The notes under the pieces are model-generated. The model searched no databases. It was not told the origin of the DNA and saw only the letters and a list, made by a program, of their open reading frames with translations. A stretch of DNA of 64,000 nucleotides from Candidatus Poribacteria bacterium (lineage in GTDB: Bacteria; Poribacteria; WGA-4E; WGA-3G): assembly GCA_958295945.1 (NCBI GenBank), contig OY282386.1, positions 3,900,204-3,964,203 on the forward strand, given 5' to 3'. Each line of letters starts with the position of its first letter. The first letter of the stretch is position 1. Shown piece by piece: positions 42,380 through 50,916 of the stretch. Both the position numbers and the translations under genes were made by a program.

Positions 42380-43695
42380 CAGGGTTATTTAGTTTTAAAA
42401 ACACTCAGTTATCAATTTAACTGCGAGTAAAGGTTTTGAAGCATAATATCTTATCTTGTCAGCAATACGTGTAACGCCATCAAATCTCAGGACTGCTAAA
42501 GCTGCATTTCGCAAAGCAGCCATAGTTTGTGGAATAGCCCCCGTTCGGACAGATGATGCGTCTTCTCCAAGTTGCGTCCCGCGCATCCAATGCGACTTGT
42601 TCTCTATTGACCAATGCCCACGGTGTAGTTCAAGTAAGCGTTCGGCAGAGGCTTCTTCAGGTGTCAGACTTGTCCTACCATAGTTGACTTTGGTTGTTTC
42701 TTCTCCTGTATTTGGGTTTTTGCGAATATAACGATATTGAATTACCTGTTCTGTGCCTGGCCAGTCCAGATATTCGTTGAGACTTGAGCTTGCTTTCAAA
42801 CACCTTGTCTCAAGTCTCCCATGTGATTTTTCACAAGTCTGGTGATTGTCCATAGGGTCTCCCAATAGAGGATGTGTCGCATTCTCAGAAAGCGTGTCCG
42901 GAACGTCTTGAAAGAGTTTTTGGATCTCATCATAAAGGTCCGGGGGGTTCTTTTTGACAGGGAGCATATAATCTCCATTACCCTCTATGATGGCGTGGCA
43001 GAAAGTTTTCTGTGTCAAAAGTGCGTCTGTTGTGATGACTGGACCACTCACATCAAAGTTCTTAAGGATCTCTGTTGAGATCGGTATTTCGTTGGTTTTG
43101 TCGCTGACACCTTGTTGTGTCAGTGTAACCCCTAACTCATGAGAAACAACGGAGAGTAAATGGCTTATTGTCGCACCACTTTTCTTGCTGGCACGCATCG
43201 TTGGACCGTCTATAGCGACTGTGTCAAGACACCCTTCTAAATCAGGTTGACTTGGACAAACGTCTTCTACCCAGTTTGTCCAAGTCTTTTCAACAGCATC
43301 CGCATCTAAAACTTTTAGCACATTATGTCCCGTTGCGGCACAAGGTGATGTCTTGTGTGTCCAACCGAGTGCTTGGACGAGGACAGGTTGTGACCGTGCC
43401 CAAGTTGCAGTGGAGGTATATCCTTTATGTCCAGACATAAGACCAATAATGATAAGTCCGAGGATTGAGTTCAACGGGTGTCGTTTTCCTTTTTCGTTGC
43501 GCGGGTCTTGGATTTCTGCTAATCTATCTAACAAGTGTCGAGAGTTTTTCTCTGGCATTTTTCACCTCAAAGGTCCAGTTTTTTAAGGTGAAGTCCAGCA
43601 GATATAGCGTGAAAGATCACGCTATATCCGCATTACCAAAAATATTAACGCTTGTGATAAGAAACGACTAAAATACCTAAAACTAAATAACCCTG
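42380..43695 (-). mobile_element. ISAs1-family insertion sequence, 1316 bp
   Basis: CAGGGTTATTTAGTTTTA (42380-42397) is inverted exactly at 43678-43695, and the enclosed transposase fills the element. I see no clear target duplication. The right end abuts the AlkB-like pseudogene and the left end follows the double-hairpin repeat. Confidence 0.8.
42395..43558 (-). CDS. ISAs1-family transposase
   Basis: The 387-aa protein begins MPEKNSRHLLDRLAEIQDPRNEKGKR and has GLMSGHKGYTS, the first DDE Asp in DTVAIDGPTMRASKKSG, the second in ITTDALLTQKTF, and the Glu in HRGHWSIENKSHWMRG, plus QLGEDASSVRTG. The order and spacing are those of complete ISAs1 transposases. It appears intact, so the element may be active. 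The C-terminus overlaps the left terminal repeat by three bases. Confidence 0.92.
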   Translation of the reverse strand: MPEKNSRHLLDRLAEIQDPRNEKGKRHPLNSILGLIIIGLMSGHKGYTSTATWARSQPVLVQALGWTHKTSPCAATGHNVLKVLDADAVEKTWTNWVEDVCPSQPDLEGCLDTVAIDGPTMRASKKSGATISHLLSVVSHELGVTLTQQGVSDKTNEIPISTEILKNFDVSGPVITTDALLTQKTFCHAIIEGNGDYMLPVKKNPPDLYDEIQKLFQDVPDTLSENATHPLLGDPMDNHQTCEKSHGRLETRCLKASSSLNEYLDWPGTEQVIQYRYIRKNPNTGEETTKVNYGRTSLTPEEASAERLLELHRGHWSIENKSHWMRGTQLGEDASSVRTGAIPQTMAALRNAALAVLRFDGVTRIADKIRYYASKPLLAVKLITECF

Positions 43696-43920
43696 ATAAT
43701 TACTTTTCTAAACGTTAATGATACACGCCGTTCACGTTTATATTTCTTACCTTCCCAAGGATCTGATTTTCTTGGAGCAATGCCATGTAACTACTTATCC
43801 CTTGCATCATCACACAAAACAACAAGACTCCTTGGTGCCAACCAGACCGGTATCTTTTGTGTTTTATCATTCTTGTTTGTAAAATCCATTATACAACCCG
43901 GATCCTAAACTTAATAAGCA
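43696..43920 (-). pseudogene. AlkB-like 2-oxoglutarate oxygenase, broken C-terminal fragment
   Basis: On the minus strand the frames read LLSLGSG, then after a one-base shift CIMDFTNKNDK, PVWLAPRSLVVLCDDARDK, an in-frame TAG where a Trp is usual, then LHGIAPRKSDPWEG and KRERRVSLTFRK. This is the end of an AlkB-type dealkylase, with the distal His and the RxRRxSLTFR 2-oxoglutarate motif. A frameshift, a stop codon and loss of the N-terminal half mark it as dead. The ISAs1 element is inserted at its 3' end. Confidence 0.7.
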
Positions 43921-44114
43921 ATTTGAAATCATGGCACACTTTCATGAACTAAACCCAAAAGAACCTTCATCATTACAGATATTCGACAACTTCTAAGAAT
44001 ATATGTTAAAACAAAATAAACTTGTGTGTGTGCCCACAATTAACTGGACATATAGCAAATCCCATGCTATGTTAAGCACTATATATCTGACAATCATTAC
44101 ACATAGGAGAAAAT

Positions 44115-45671
44115 ATGGCTAACGAAAACTTCACCTCTAAAGTTCCGCATTATACGTTCGCGGAAACGTTGGAAGAACAGGAAGAACAGTTAAAGACCAA
44201 TCCATTGATGATACGGTTAAACGAATATCGGAAAACTTACGAAGGTGATCCGCATCGTCCTATTTACCACTACATCAATCCAGAAGCGATGCTCAATGAT
44301 CCGAATGGATTATGTTTTTGGCAGGGACGTTGGCATCTTTTCTATCAGGCATATCCACCGGAAGACACGCGTCAACACTGGGGACATGCAATTAGTGATG
44401 ACCTTATCCACTGGCGCGACCTACCTTATGCAATCTATCCGAATCCAGAGAGATGTTGTTTTTCTGGTTCTACGTTTGTTGAAGAGGACCGCGTGATTGC
44501 AATGTATCATGGCACAGTAGTCGGCAACATGGTTGCTGTGTCAAGCGACCCGCTTCTTTTGAATTGGGAGAAGGTATCTGGTAAAGCAGTGATACCCTCA
44601 AGACATGCTGATGGCACAGCTCCTGTCTATCGTGTGTTTGATCCATGCATCTGGAAAAAAGATGACATGTATTATTCGCTATCCGGTGGAATACTACCAC
44701 ACGGTCCTGCTGGTAAACCGGTGCGTGCCAATTTCCTACTCCGTTCTGCTGATTTGGCAAATTGGGTTTATCTGCATCCATTTGTTGAAGACGATCAATT
44801 TACATTGGTCGGTGATGATGGAGCATGTCCTTATTTCTGGCCTATCGGCGACAAACATATCCTCCTATTTTTCAGTCACATGAGTGGTGGACAATATCTA
44901 CTCGGTGATTACGACAAGGCACGGGATAAGTTCGTTGTAACAGGAGGTGCAAAAAACAACTTCGGGGCTGCATCTCCCGCTGGTGTCCATGCACCTTCCG
45001 CGACACCTGATGGTAAAGGTGGCGTCATCGTCATCTATAACATGAATCCCGCGAAACCGACGAAGGGCTGGAATCAGATTATGACGTTACCACGACGGTT
45101 GACGCTTCTCTCAAGAGATGAAATCGGTGTTGAACCTGCTGGAGATATTGAATCGCTAAGGTCTGACCATCAGCATGTTGATTCGATGGCACTCCCTGCG
45201 AATCAGGAAGTTGTATTAGATAACATCAACGGCAATGCGATGGAATTGGAACTGGAAATAGACACGAAGGGTTCACCGATGGTAGAGTTGAACGTGCTAC
45301 GTTCACCGCAGAAAGAGGAATTCACCCGTATTGCATTCTTCAGAGAACGTGGTATGCGAAATCATAACTCAGAAAGAAATGTTCGCGAAAGTCTGCTAAC
45401 GATAGATTCATCATATTCGTCAATTGCACCAGATGTGCGTTCGCGTGCACCTGAAACTGGCGGTCTGTCTATTTTAGGAGACGAAACGCTCAAACTGCGA
45501 GTATTCATTGACAAGAGTGTCGTTGAGGTGTTCGCTAATGGCAGACAGTGTGTTGCAATGCGTGTTTATCCTGACAAGGAAGACAGTGTTGGCATATCTT
45601 TGCGTTCTCAAGGGCAGGACAGTCAACTTGTATCATTAGATGCTTGGCAGATGAAGAATATCTATACGTAG
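44115..45671 (+). CDS. Glycoside hydrolase family 32-like protein with altered acid/base site
   Basis: The 518-aa protein has HYINPEAMLNDPNGLCFWQGRWHLFYQAYP (the NDPNG nucleophile motif, D62), WGHAISDDLIHW, FSGSTFV, RVFDPCIWKKDD (stabiliser Asp) and a C-terminal beta-sandwich with LKLRVFIDKSVVEVFANGRQC. In the place of the family's EC(P) acid/base motif stands DDGACPYFWPI (about 233-243), with Ala where Glu is expected. It may be inactive, use another acid, or act on unusual fructosides. A TAGGAGAAAA Shine-Dalgarno precedes ATG. Confidence 0.82.
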   Translation: MANENFTSKVPHYTFAETLEEQEEQLKTNPLMIRLNEYRKTYEGDPHRPIYHYINPEAMLNDPNGLCFWQGRWHLFYQAYPPEDTRQHWGHAISDDLIHWRDLPYAIYPNPERCCFSGSTFVEEDRVIAMYHGTVVGNMVAVSSDPLLLNWEKVSGKAVIPSRHADGTAPVYRVFDPCIWKKDDMYYSLSGGILPHGPAGKPVRANFLLRSADLANWVYLHPFVEDDQFTLVGDDGACPYFWPIGDKHILLFFSHMSGGQYLLGDYDKARDKFVVTGGAKNNFGAASPAGVHAPSATPDGKGGVIVIYNMNPAKPTKGWNQIMTLPRRLTLLSRDEIGVEPAGDIESLRSDHQHVDSMALPANQEVVLDNINGNAMELELEIDTKGSPMVELNVLRSPQKEEFTRIAFFRERGMRNHNSERNVRESLLTIDSSYSSIAPDVRSRAPETGGLSILGDETLKLRVFIDKSVVEVFANGRQCVAMRVYPDKEDSVGISLRSQGQDSQLVSLDAWQMKNIYT

Positions 45672-45692
45672 AACGCATCAAAAATCTCATGT

Positions 45693-45759
45693 TAGGGGAG
45701 GTCTCCGTGCCTCCCCTATCTCATAAACGGAAATAACGGATGGGCACAGAGACCCATCC
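45693..45759. repeat. Double TCTCYGTG hairpin unit
   Basis: TAGGGGAGG, loop TCTCCGTG, CCTCCCCTA (45693-45718, 9-bp stem) is followed in inverse orientation by GGATGGG, loop CACAGAGA, CCCATCC (45738-45759). The unit ends CCCTAC. It follows the GH32-like gene; the rest of 45672-45913 holds no gene. Confidence 0.75.
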
Positions 45760-45913
45760 CTACGAGGGTGTTGCATTTCTGAAGGTATTGCTTAAAACTT
45801 TTATGAGATAAACTTTTCTAGTTTGTAGGGATTGAAAAACCACATTTTTTCACTACAGTAGGTCTTTAATATGTCAGATACATAGGTAAAACCTAATTTA
45901 GAATAGGTGTCCC

Positions 45914-47191
45914 ATGAAGATTCCACAAAAACGTAACAACAATACCAATTGTGTTTTAGTCAAACCATTGGGAATCTACCTGATGTTTTCTTTATCTATC
46001 TTCTTTGCAGGCTGTGGCACCTATTATCCCTTTCAACATACTGAGACGAAACAAACGGTCTACATACCCGAACCTGTTCCACCTCCGACAACTGTCCGAG
46101 AAGCATTTGAACTTGACCCTTTTTACCAACAATGGATTGATGTAGGAGGTTTACCTGTTATAGCGTCTGCGAGGGTAAATCCTTATGCATTAAAAGAGGC
46201 AGCCTGGCTTATTAGACAAATGCTTCAACACCGTGAGGATATACTACTTGCCCTTGTGAAAAACGGTTTGCGTTTTGTTGTGATTGCACACAACGAAAAA
46301 ATAACACAAATTCCTGAATACGATTACCTAAGACCAAAATTCTATTGGGATTTACGGGCACGAGGCTTAGGTGCGAGACCTCCAATTTTTATAGCGAGTT
46401 GTGGCGAGGAAAACCTGCTGAATTATCAAGGAGACCCTTATAAGTCTAATAGTATTTTGATTCACGAATTCAGTCATGCAATTCACCTGATAGGATTGAA
46501 AAGTGTTGATCCAAGTTTTGACAAACGACTCAAGCAGGCATTTATTTCTGCAAGGCAAAATGGGTTATGGAAAAGATTATATGCTATTACAAACGAAGAA
46601 GAGTACTGGGCTGAAGGCACACAATTTTGGTTTAACACAGGAAAGAATCATCATGTCAAAACTCGTAAACATTTGAAAACGTATGATCCACTACTCGCTG
46701 CATTGCTTGCTGAAGTCTATGGTGACACTAACTGGCGATACGTACCTGTAACAACACGGACTGGTCTACCTCATTTACATGGCTATAATCCGAGGAAATC
46801 GCAAAAATTTGAATGGCGGTCATTTAAACGAAAATTTTCAGAGTTAAATAAACAATTGCTAAACTCGTATAGCGATGGAGGTGGCAAATGGGTAGACTTA
46901 AAGAAGATTGAGCTGAATAAGAAACAGAAATTAAAATCGGATGTAAACAATTCTGAAACAGAAATCATATTCGTGAATCGCACTCATTCTGACATTGTAT
47001 ACTATTGGATAGATTATGATGGGAACGAGAGATATTATAGTCGTGTTGCCCCCAATTATCATATACCTCAAACCACCCATGTTGGACATTATTGGATAGT
47101 CAGAGATTTGAATGGGAATAATCTGGCATTATTTCAAGCAAACAAGAAAACAGGTCGGGCTTTTGTAACTATAAAGGCTCAGAGAAAGTAG
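45914..47191 (+). CDS. Lipoprotein zinc metallopeptidase with C-terminal VHL-beta-like domain
   Basis: The 425-aa protein has a lipoprotein signal (IYLMFSLSIFFAGC). Residues about 70-330 hold LIHEFSHAIH (H184, E185, H188) and, 46 residues later, EEEYWAEGTQFWF, whose Glu would be the third zinc ligand of a gluzincin. The last 78 residues read EIIFVNRTHSDIVYYWIDYDG, RYYSRVAPNYHIPQTTHVGHYWIVRDLNG: the NR...W..dG...Y.....T..GH.W..rd pattern of the VHL beta domain. It would be anchored in the envelope facing outside. The substrate is unknown; the VHL-like domain may bind a hydroxylated or other ligand. Confidence 0.75.
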   Translation: MKIPQKRNNNTNCVLVKPLGIYLMFSLSIFFAGCGTYYPFQHTETKQTVYIPEPVPPPTTVREAFELDPFYQQWIDVGGLPVIASARVNPYALKEAAWLIRQMLQHREDILLALVKNGLRFVVIAHNEKITQIPEYDYLRPKFYWDLRARGLGARPPIFIASCGEENLLNYQGDPYKSNSILIHEFSHAIHLIGLKSVDPSFDKRLKQAFISARQNGLWKRLYAITNEEEYWAEGTQFWFNTGKNHHVKTRKHLKTYDPLLAALLAEVYGDTNWRYVPVTTRTGLPHLHGYNPRKSQKFEWRSFKRKFSELNKQLLNSYSDGGGKWVDLKKIELNKKQKLKSDVNNSETEIIFVNRTHSDIVYYWIDYDGNERYYSRVAPNYHIPQTTHVGHYWIVRDLNGNNLALFQANKKTGRAFVTIKAQRK

Positions 47192-47218
47192 TATTTACAT
47201 ACAAGGAGTTATTAAACT

Positions 47219-48370
47219 ATGAAACGACTGACACTAACTACATTAGGGCAAATTGCAACAGCAGATATTGCGTTTGGAGACTTGACGGTGTTTGTCGGTG
47301 AACAAGCAAGCGGAAAGAGTATACTGTTACAACTCATAAAGTTGATTTCGGATGGAGGTGGAATTACGCAAACCCTTAGAAAACACGGTTTTGATTGGCA
47401 AAAAAATAGCAATAAGTTTTTATCCCTCTATTTTGGTGAAGGAATGGAGGGAATATGGAAAGAGAATGAGACTACAGTCACTTATGATAGAACAGATTTT
47501 ACACCTCAGAAAGTGCTATTAAAAAGAAAAAAAGAAGAAAGTGTTTTTCTCATACCTGCCCATCGTGTAGTTACATTAAAAGATGGATGGCCGCGCGCGT
47601 TTACTGATTATGGCACAAGTGATCCTTATGTCGTTAAGGAGTTCAGTGAACAATTACGGCTCTTGATGGAGGCAGGATTAGGTTCTGGTGAGAGACCTAT
47701 CTTTCCACAAGAAGGTCGTATGAATAAAACAATACGGGATGCAATTGGAAGAAGTATCTTTGGGAAAGCAGAGGTGAGATTGGATAGGTCTGGTCTGCGT
47801 AAACGGATTGTATTAGATGTAGAAGGAACACAACTACCGTTTATGGTGTGGTCTACAGGTCAGAGAGAATTCGCTCCTCTTTTACTGGGATTGTACTGGT
47901 TAATGCCTTCAGGAAATACACAAAAGAAAAATAACATCAACTGGGTTGTAATTGAAGAACCAGAAATGGGATTACATCCTCAAGCGATCTCGGCACTTCT
48001 TCTGATGTTCTTAGAACTATTAAGACGAGGTTATAATGTCATTGTTTCCACCCATTCACCCCAAATTTTGGAACTTGTTTGGGCAATTCAATTCATCGCA
48101 AAATCAAAAGACGCACCAGCACGTTTAAGACAATTGCTGGGTTTGAAAGCAAATGCCTTTTCTTATGACCTTACAGAGACAGTCATAAGCAAAAAAACAT
48201 ACAAAACATATTATTTTTCTCGTCAGCATAATGCTGTTACTGTCAAAGATATTTCTACATTAGATGCTGAGGATATGGATGAGGCAGTATCAGATTGGGG
48301 AGGACTAACAGCGTTCAGCACCAAAGCTTCTGAAGTAGTTTCTGATGCTATGGGGAGGACAGACCTGTGA
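47219..48370 (+). CDS. ABC-type AAA ATPase (second ATPase/partner module)
   Basis: The 383-aa protein has Walker A GEQASGKS (27-34), a signature WSTGQREFAPLLLGLYWL (W211), Walker B NWVVIEEPEMGLHPQ (about 240-254) and H-loop VIVSTHSPQILEL. The arrangement is that of a RecF/OLD-like ATPase without a TOPRIM domain. An ATTAAACT leader with AAGGAG precedes the ATG. The stop overlaps the next GTG start in GTGA, exactly as in 2194-3588. It is shorter than the first module's ATPase and not closely alike outside the motifs. Role unknown; association with defence is inference. Confidence 0.82.
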   Translation: MKRLTLTTLGQIATADIAFGDLTVFVGEQASGKSILLQLIKLISDGGGITQTLRKHGFDWQKNSNKFLSLYFGEGMEGIWKENETTVTYDRTDFTPQKVLLKRKKEESVFLIPAHRVVTLKDGWPRAFTDYGTSDPYVVKEFSEQLRLLMEAGLGSGERPIFPQEGRMNKTIRDAIGRSIFGKAEVRLDRSGLRKRIVLDVEGTQLPFMVWSTGQREFAPLLLGLYWLMPSGNTQKKNNINWVVIEEPEMGLHPQAISALLLMFLELLRRGYNVIVSTHSPQILELVWAIQFIAKSKDAPARLRQLLGLKANAFSYDLTETVISKKTYKTYYFSRQHNAVTVKDISTLDAEDMDEAVSDWGGLTAFSTKASEVVSDAMGRTDL

Positions 48371-48816
48371 ATTTTAAGGAATCTGTTCAGAAAACACCAA
48401 AAATCGTCAATTATCTACAAGCTGGACTACAAGCATTGGGTGGAAATAGTAGTAAAATAATAGTGAACACAACCCGTGATTTGAAAGGAAGCGTTGATAT
48501 AGATATCTGTCTCAAAAACGATTATCCAAATTCACCTCGTTGGGACTATGTATTTGGGTATAAGGACAAGGTTTTTTATGTTGAAATACATCAAGGTAAA
48601 ACCAGTGAAGTAGATAGCATCATTTTAAAGTTCAATTGGTTGAAACAGTGGCTTAAGTCTTCAGCAAACAATCTTGAACAATTAATGGATAGAAGTTTCT
48701 ATCACTGGATCTCCACAAAAGGAACTGCGTCAATTGCAAAAGGGAGTAGACACCGTAGGAGGCTAGATCAAAAGGGAATCAGTGGTCCAAGTGCTGTATT
48801 GCGAATTGACCGTTGA
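48367..48816 (+). CDS. Small partner protein with a possible PD-(D/E)XK-like core
   Basis: The 149-aa protein starts with GTG in a GTGA overlap with the ATPase. The central part reads RWDYVFGYKDKVFYVEIHQGKTSEVD: D60 on one strand, 13 residues later E73-I-H75-Q76-G-K78. This parallels D73...E90-T-Q92-K-G in the partner at 3585-4142, and both follow with a helix. An E-x-H/Q-x-x-K arrangement could be a variant nuclease site; this is a hypothesis. A highly basic SRHRRRLDQKG near the C-terminus could contact nucleic acid. Confidence 0.7.
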   Translation: MNFKESVQKTPKIVNYLQAGLQALGGNSSKIIVNTTRDLKGSVDIDICLKNDYPNSPRWDYVFGYKDKVFYVEIHQGKTSEVDSIILKFNWLKQWLKSSANNLEQLMDRSFYHWISTKGTASIAKGSRHRRRLDQKGISGPSAVLRIDR

Positions 48817-48879
48817 TACCGTCTCATGACTTTGTTATCTGCTTCTTTAGAATTTTCCTCATTCTGTTGGGTACGCATA

Positions 48880-49515
48880 ATGAACAAACCATTTGAAAAA
48901 GTCACAGCATTTATCACACAGGAAAGAAATGGGGTAAAAATGCTACTTGTATTTAAGCACCCCACTGCAGGCATTCAAATCCCCGCAGGTTCTGTTGAAG
49001 TAGATGAAGATATTGAGACTGCAGCCATACGCGAAACTTATGAAGAGACAGGTCTACAGGATGTAAAAATTGAAAAATATCTCGGTTGTTTTGAAAATGA
49101 GTTAGAACAACACCAACGGATTCTCACGAATACAACCAAAGTCTATATCAAACCCGATCTGGCTGCAGTTCCATACAAAGACAAACTCACAAGAGGACTC
49201 ACTGTCGATTACCATTCAATCCAAGAAGATTTCACACATATTTCATCCATTGAATATGTGTATGATAAATATTTCAAACCCACACATATTAACCATAACA
49301 TAACAGGATGGGTGCTGAATGAGAACTTAAGTGCTCAGAAGAAACGACATTTTTTCCATCTATCCACACAAGAGAAAACAGAGGATGCATGGGAATTGAA
49401 GAGTGATTTAGAACACATTTTCAGATCTTATTGGACACCACTTTCACCGAAACCTAAAATCATATCACCCCAAGACAAGTGGTTGGATTTTGTTTATGAG
49501 AAATTACTAACTTAG
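48880..49515 (+). CDS. NUDIX hydrolase
   Basis: The frame opens at 48826, but the ATG at 48880 begins MNKPFEKVTAFITQERNGVK, close to the NUDIX start, and is the preferred start although neither has a good Shine-Dalgarno. The NUDIX box is PAGSVEVDEDIETAAIRETYEETG, complete with REXXEE. The rest (212 aa total) is longer than a minimal NUDIX domain, with a C-terminal helical tail. Substrate unknown. It follows the second ATPase pair by 63 bp. Confidence 0.85.
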   Translation: MNKPFEKVTAFITQERNGVKMLLVFKHPTAGIQIPAGSVEVDEDIETAAIRETYEETGLQDVKIEKYLGCFENELEQHQRILTNTTKVYIKPDLAAVPYKDKLTRGLTVDYHSIQEDFTHISSIEYVYDKYFKPTHINHNITGWVLNENLSAQKKRHFFHLSTQEKTEDAWELKSDLEHIFRSYWTPLSPKPKIISPQDKWLDFVYEKLLT

Positions 49516-49572
49516 TTTAGTAAATACTACAAAACTCGTTTTAGAACACGAGATTACTATTAGGAGAAATAG

Positions 49573-50673
49573 ATGTCAACATATCGTGCAGGTGTAATCG
49601 GGTTAGGACGGATGGGGAGCACTTTTGACGACGAAATAACGCAAGGAGGGTCGCTCTTTCTGCCATACTGTCATGCGCCGAGTTATGATGCATCCCCGAA
49701 AACAGAATTAGTCGCTGGTGCTGATCTACATGCTGAACAAGCCGAAATCTTCGGTGAACGTTGGGGACTCAGTTCAGAACATATCTATAGCGATTATCGC
49801 GAGATGTTAGAGAAGGAAAATCTTGATCTGGTCAGTGTTTGTACGACAGCACGGGTTCGCTCAACAATCGTGCAAGATGTGGCACGTGCGGGTGTCAAAG
49901 GTATATGGGCAGAAAAACCGATTTCACTCAGTCTTGCAGAAGCGGATGAGATGTTAGATGTCTGCAATGAAAACGGTGTAGTCGTAGCAATCAATTGTGC
50001 CAGACGTTGGAATCCTTTCTTTAGCGAGGCGAGAAAACTCATTGACGAAGGTGAAATTGGCAATGTGCTGCAGGTTACAGTCTATGCTCAATGTGGTCTA
50101 TCACATAACGGCAGCCATGCAATTGATATTCTACGCTATATGGCAGGTGGCAATGTGGAGTGGGTTTTCGGTGAGATGCAATCAGACGAAGCTGCCGCAG
50201 GTGAAAACGACCTGGCGGGTAACGGCTATCTCGTGTTTGATAACGGTGTCCGTGCATATCTGCGTAGCACATCGTGTGGTGCAGCACCTTGGGAGGTAGA
50301 TGTTATCGGTTCTGGTGGCCGTATCCGCTCAATCAACAATGCTGAAAAGTTTGAGATGATTCGTGTGCTTCCCGGTGGACGACGTGGACGTGGTGTTCCT
50401 GCAACATGTCCGTTTCCGTCCCCTGTTCGGATGCAAGGGATGGGATTAACCATTGTTGACGACATCATTAACGCGATTGAGAATGGTGGTTCACCAAAAT
50501 GTTCTGGAGAAGATGGACGTGCTGCGCTTGAGATTGCTATTGCTCTGCGTGAGTCGCATCGGCGCGGTGGTGTTAAGGTGGAACTGCCGATTGAAGATCG
50601 GAGTCTGCGTATCCTTTCGTCCGAGATTCGCGGTGATGACACACCTGCACGGGTTAGACGGATGCGGGGATGA
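49573..50673 (+). CDS. Gfo/Idh/MocA family oxidoreductase
   Basis: The 366-aa protein has the NAD(P)-binding VIGLGRMGSTF at the start, VSVCTTARVRSTIV, and the family's GIWAEKPISLSLAEADEM with the catalytic-site Lys, followed by the C-terminal beta-sheet domain (GGNVEWVFGEM, GENDLAGNGYLVFDNG, SGGRIRSINN). It oxidises or reduces a sugar-like substrate that cannot be named. TTAGGAGAAA precedes ATG. It is transcribed alone, 57 bp after the NUDIX gene; 50674-50916 has no gene. Confidence 0.9.
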   Translation: MSTYRAGVIGLGRMGSTFDDEITQGGSLFLPYCHAPSYDASPKTELVAGADLHAEQAEIFGERWGLSSEHIYSDYREMLEKENLDLVSVCTTARVRSTIVQDVARAGVKGIWAEKPISLSLAEADEMLDVCNENGVVVAINCARRWNPFFSEARKLIDEGEIGNVLQVTVYAQCGLSHNGSHAIDILRYMAGGNVEWVFGEMQSDEAAAGENDLAGNGYLVFDNGVRAYLRSTSCGAAPWEVDVIGSGGRIRSINNAEKFEMIRVLPGGRRGRGVPATCPFPSPVRMQGMGLTIVDDIINAIENGGSPKCSGEDGRAALEIAIALRESHRRGGVKVELPIEDRSLRILSSEIRGDDTPARVRRMRG

Positions 50674-50916
50674 TATAGGAGAAGGATAACATTTCTATTA
50701 CATTGCGAGAATAAACTAGAAAGTATTAAAGTACATTCAGGTATAACTCATTTTTCACTTGAAGAAAAGAGAGTAATACGATATACTAAAATTATGTCTT
50801 ACTTTTTATGCTTATAATCAAATGTGTGGAAAATTCTCAGAAAAGCATAATGGTATGATTATACGCTTATATCAATAGTTGTTCGTACACAGATATGTCG
50901 TAGCTGACAATTTGAC

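Noticed and set aside
43721-43892. Intact small gene downstream of the IS
   Set aside because: The frame has an in-frame TAG and a frameshift relative to AlkB motifs, so it is a pseudogene.
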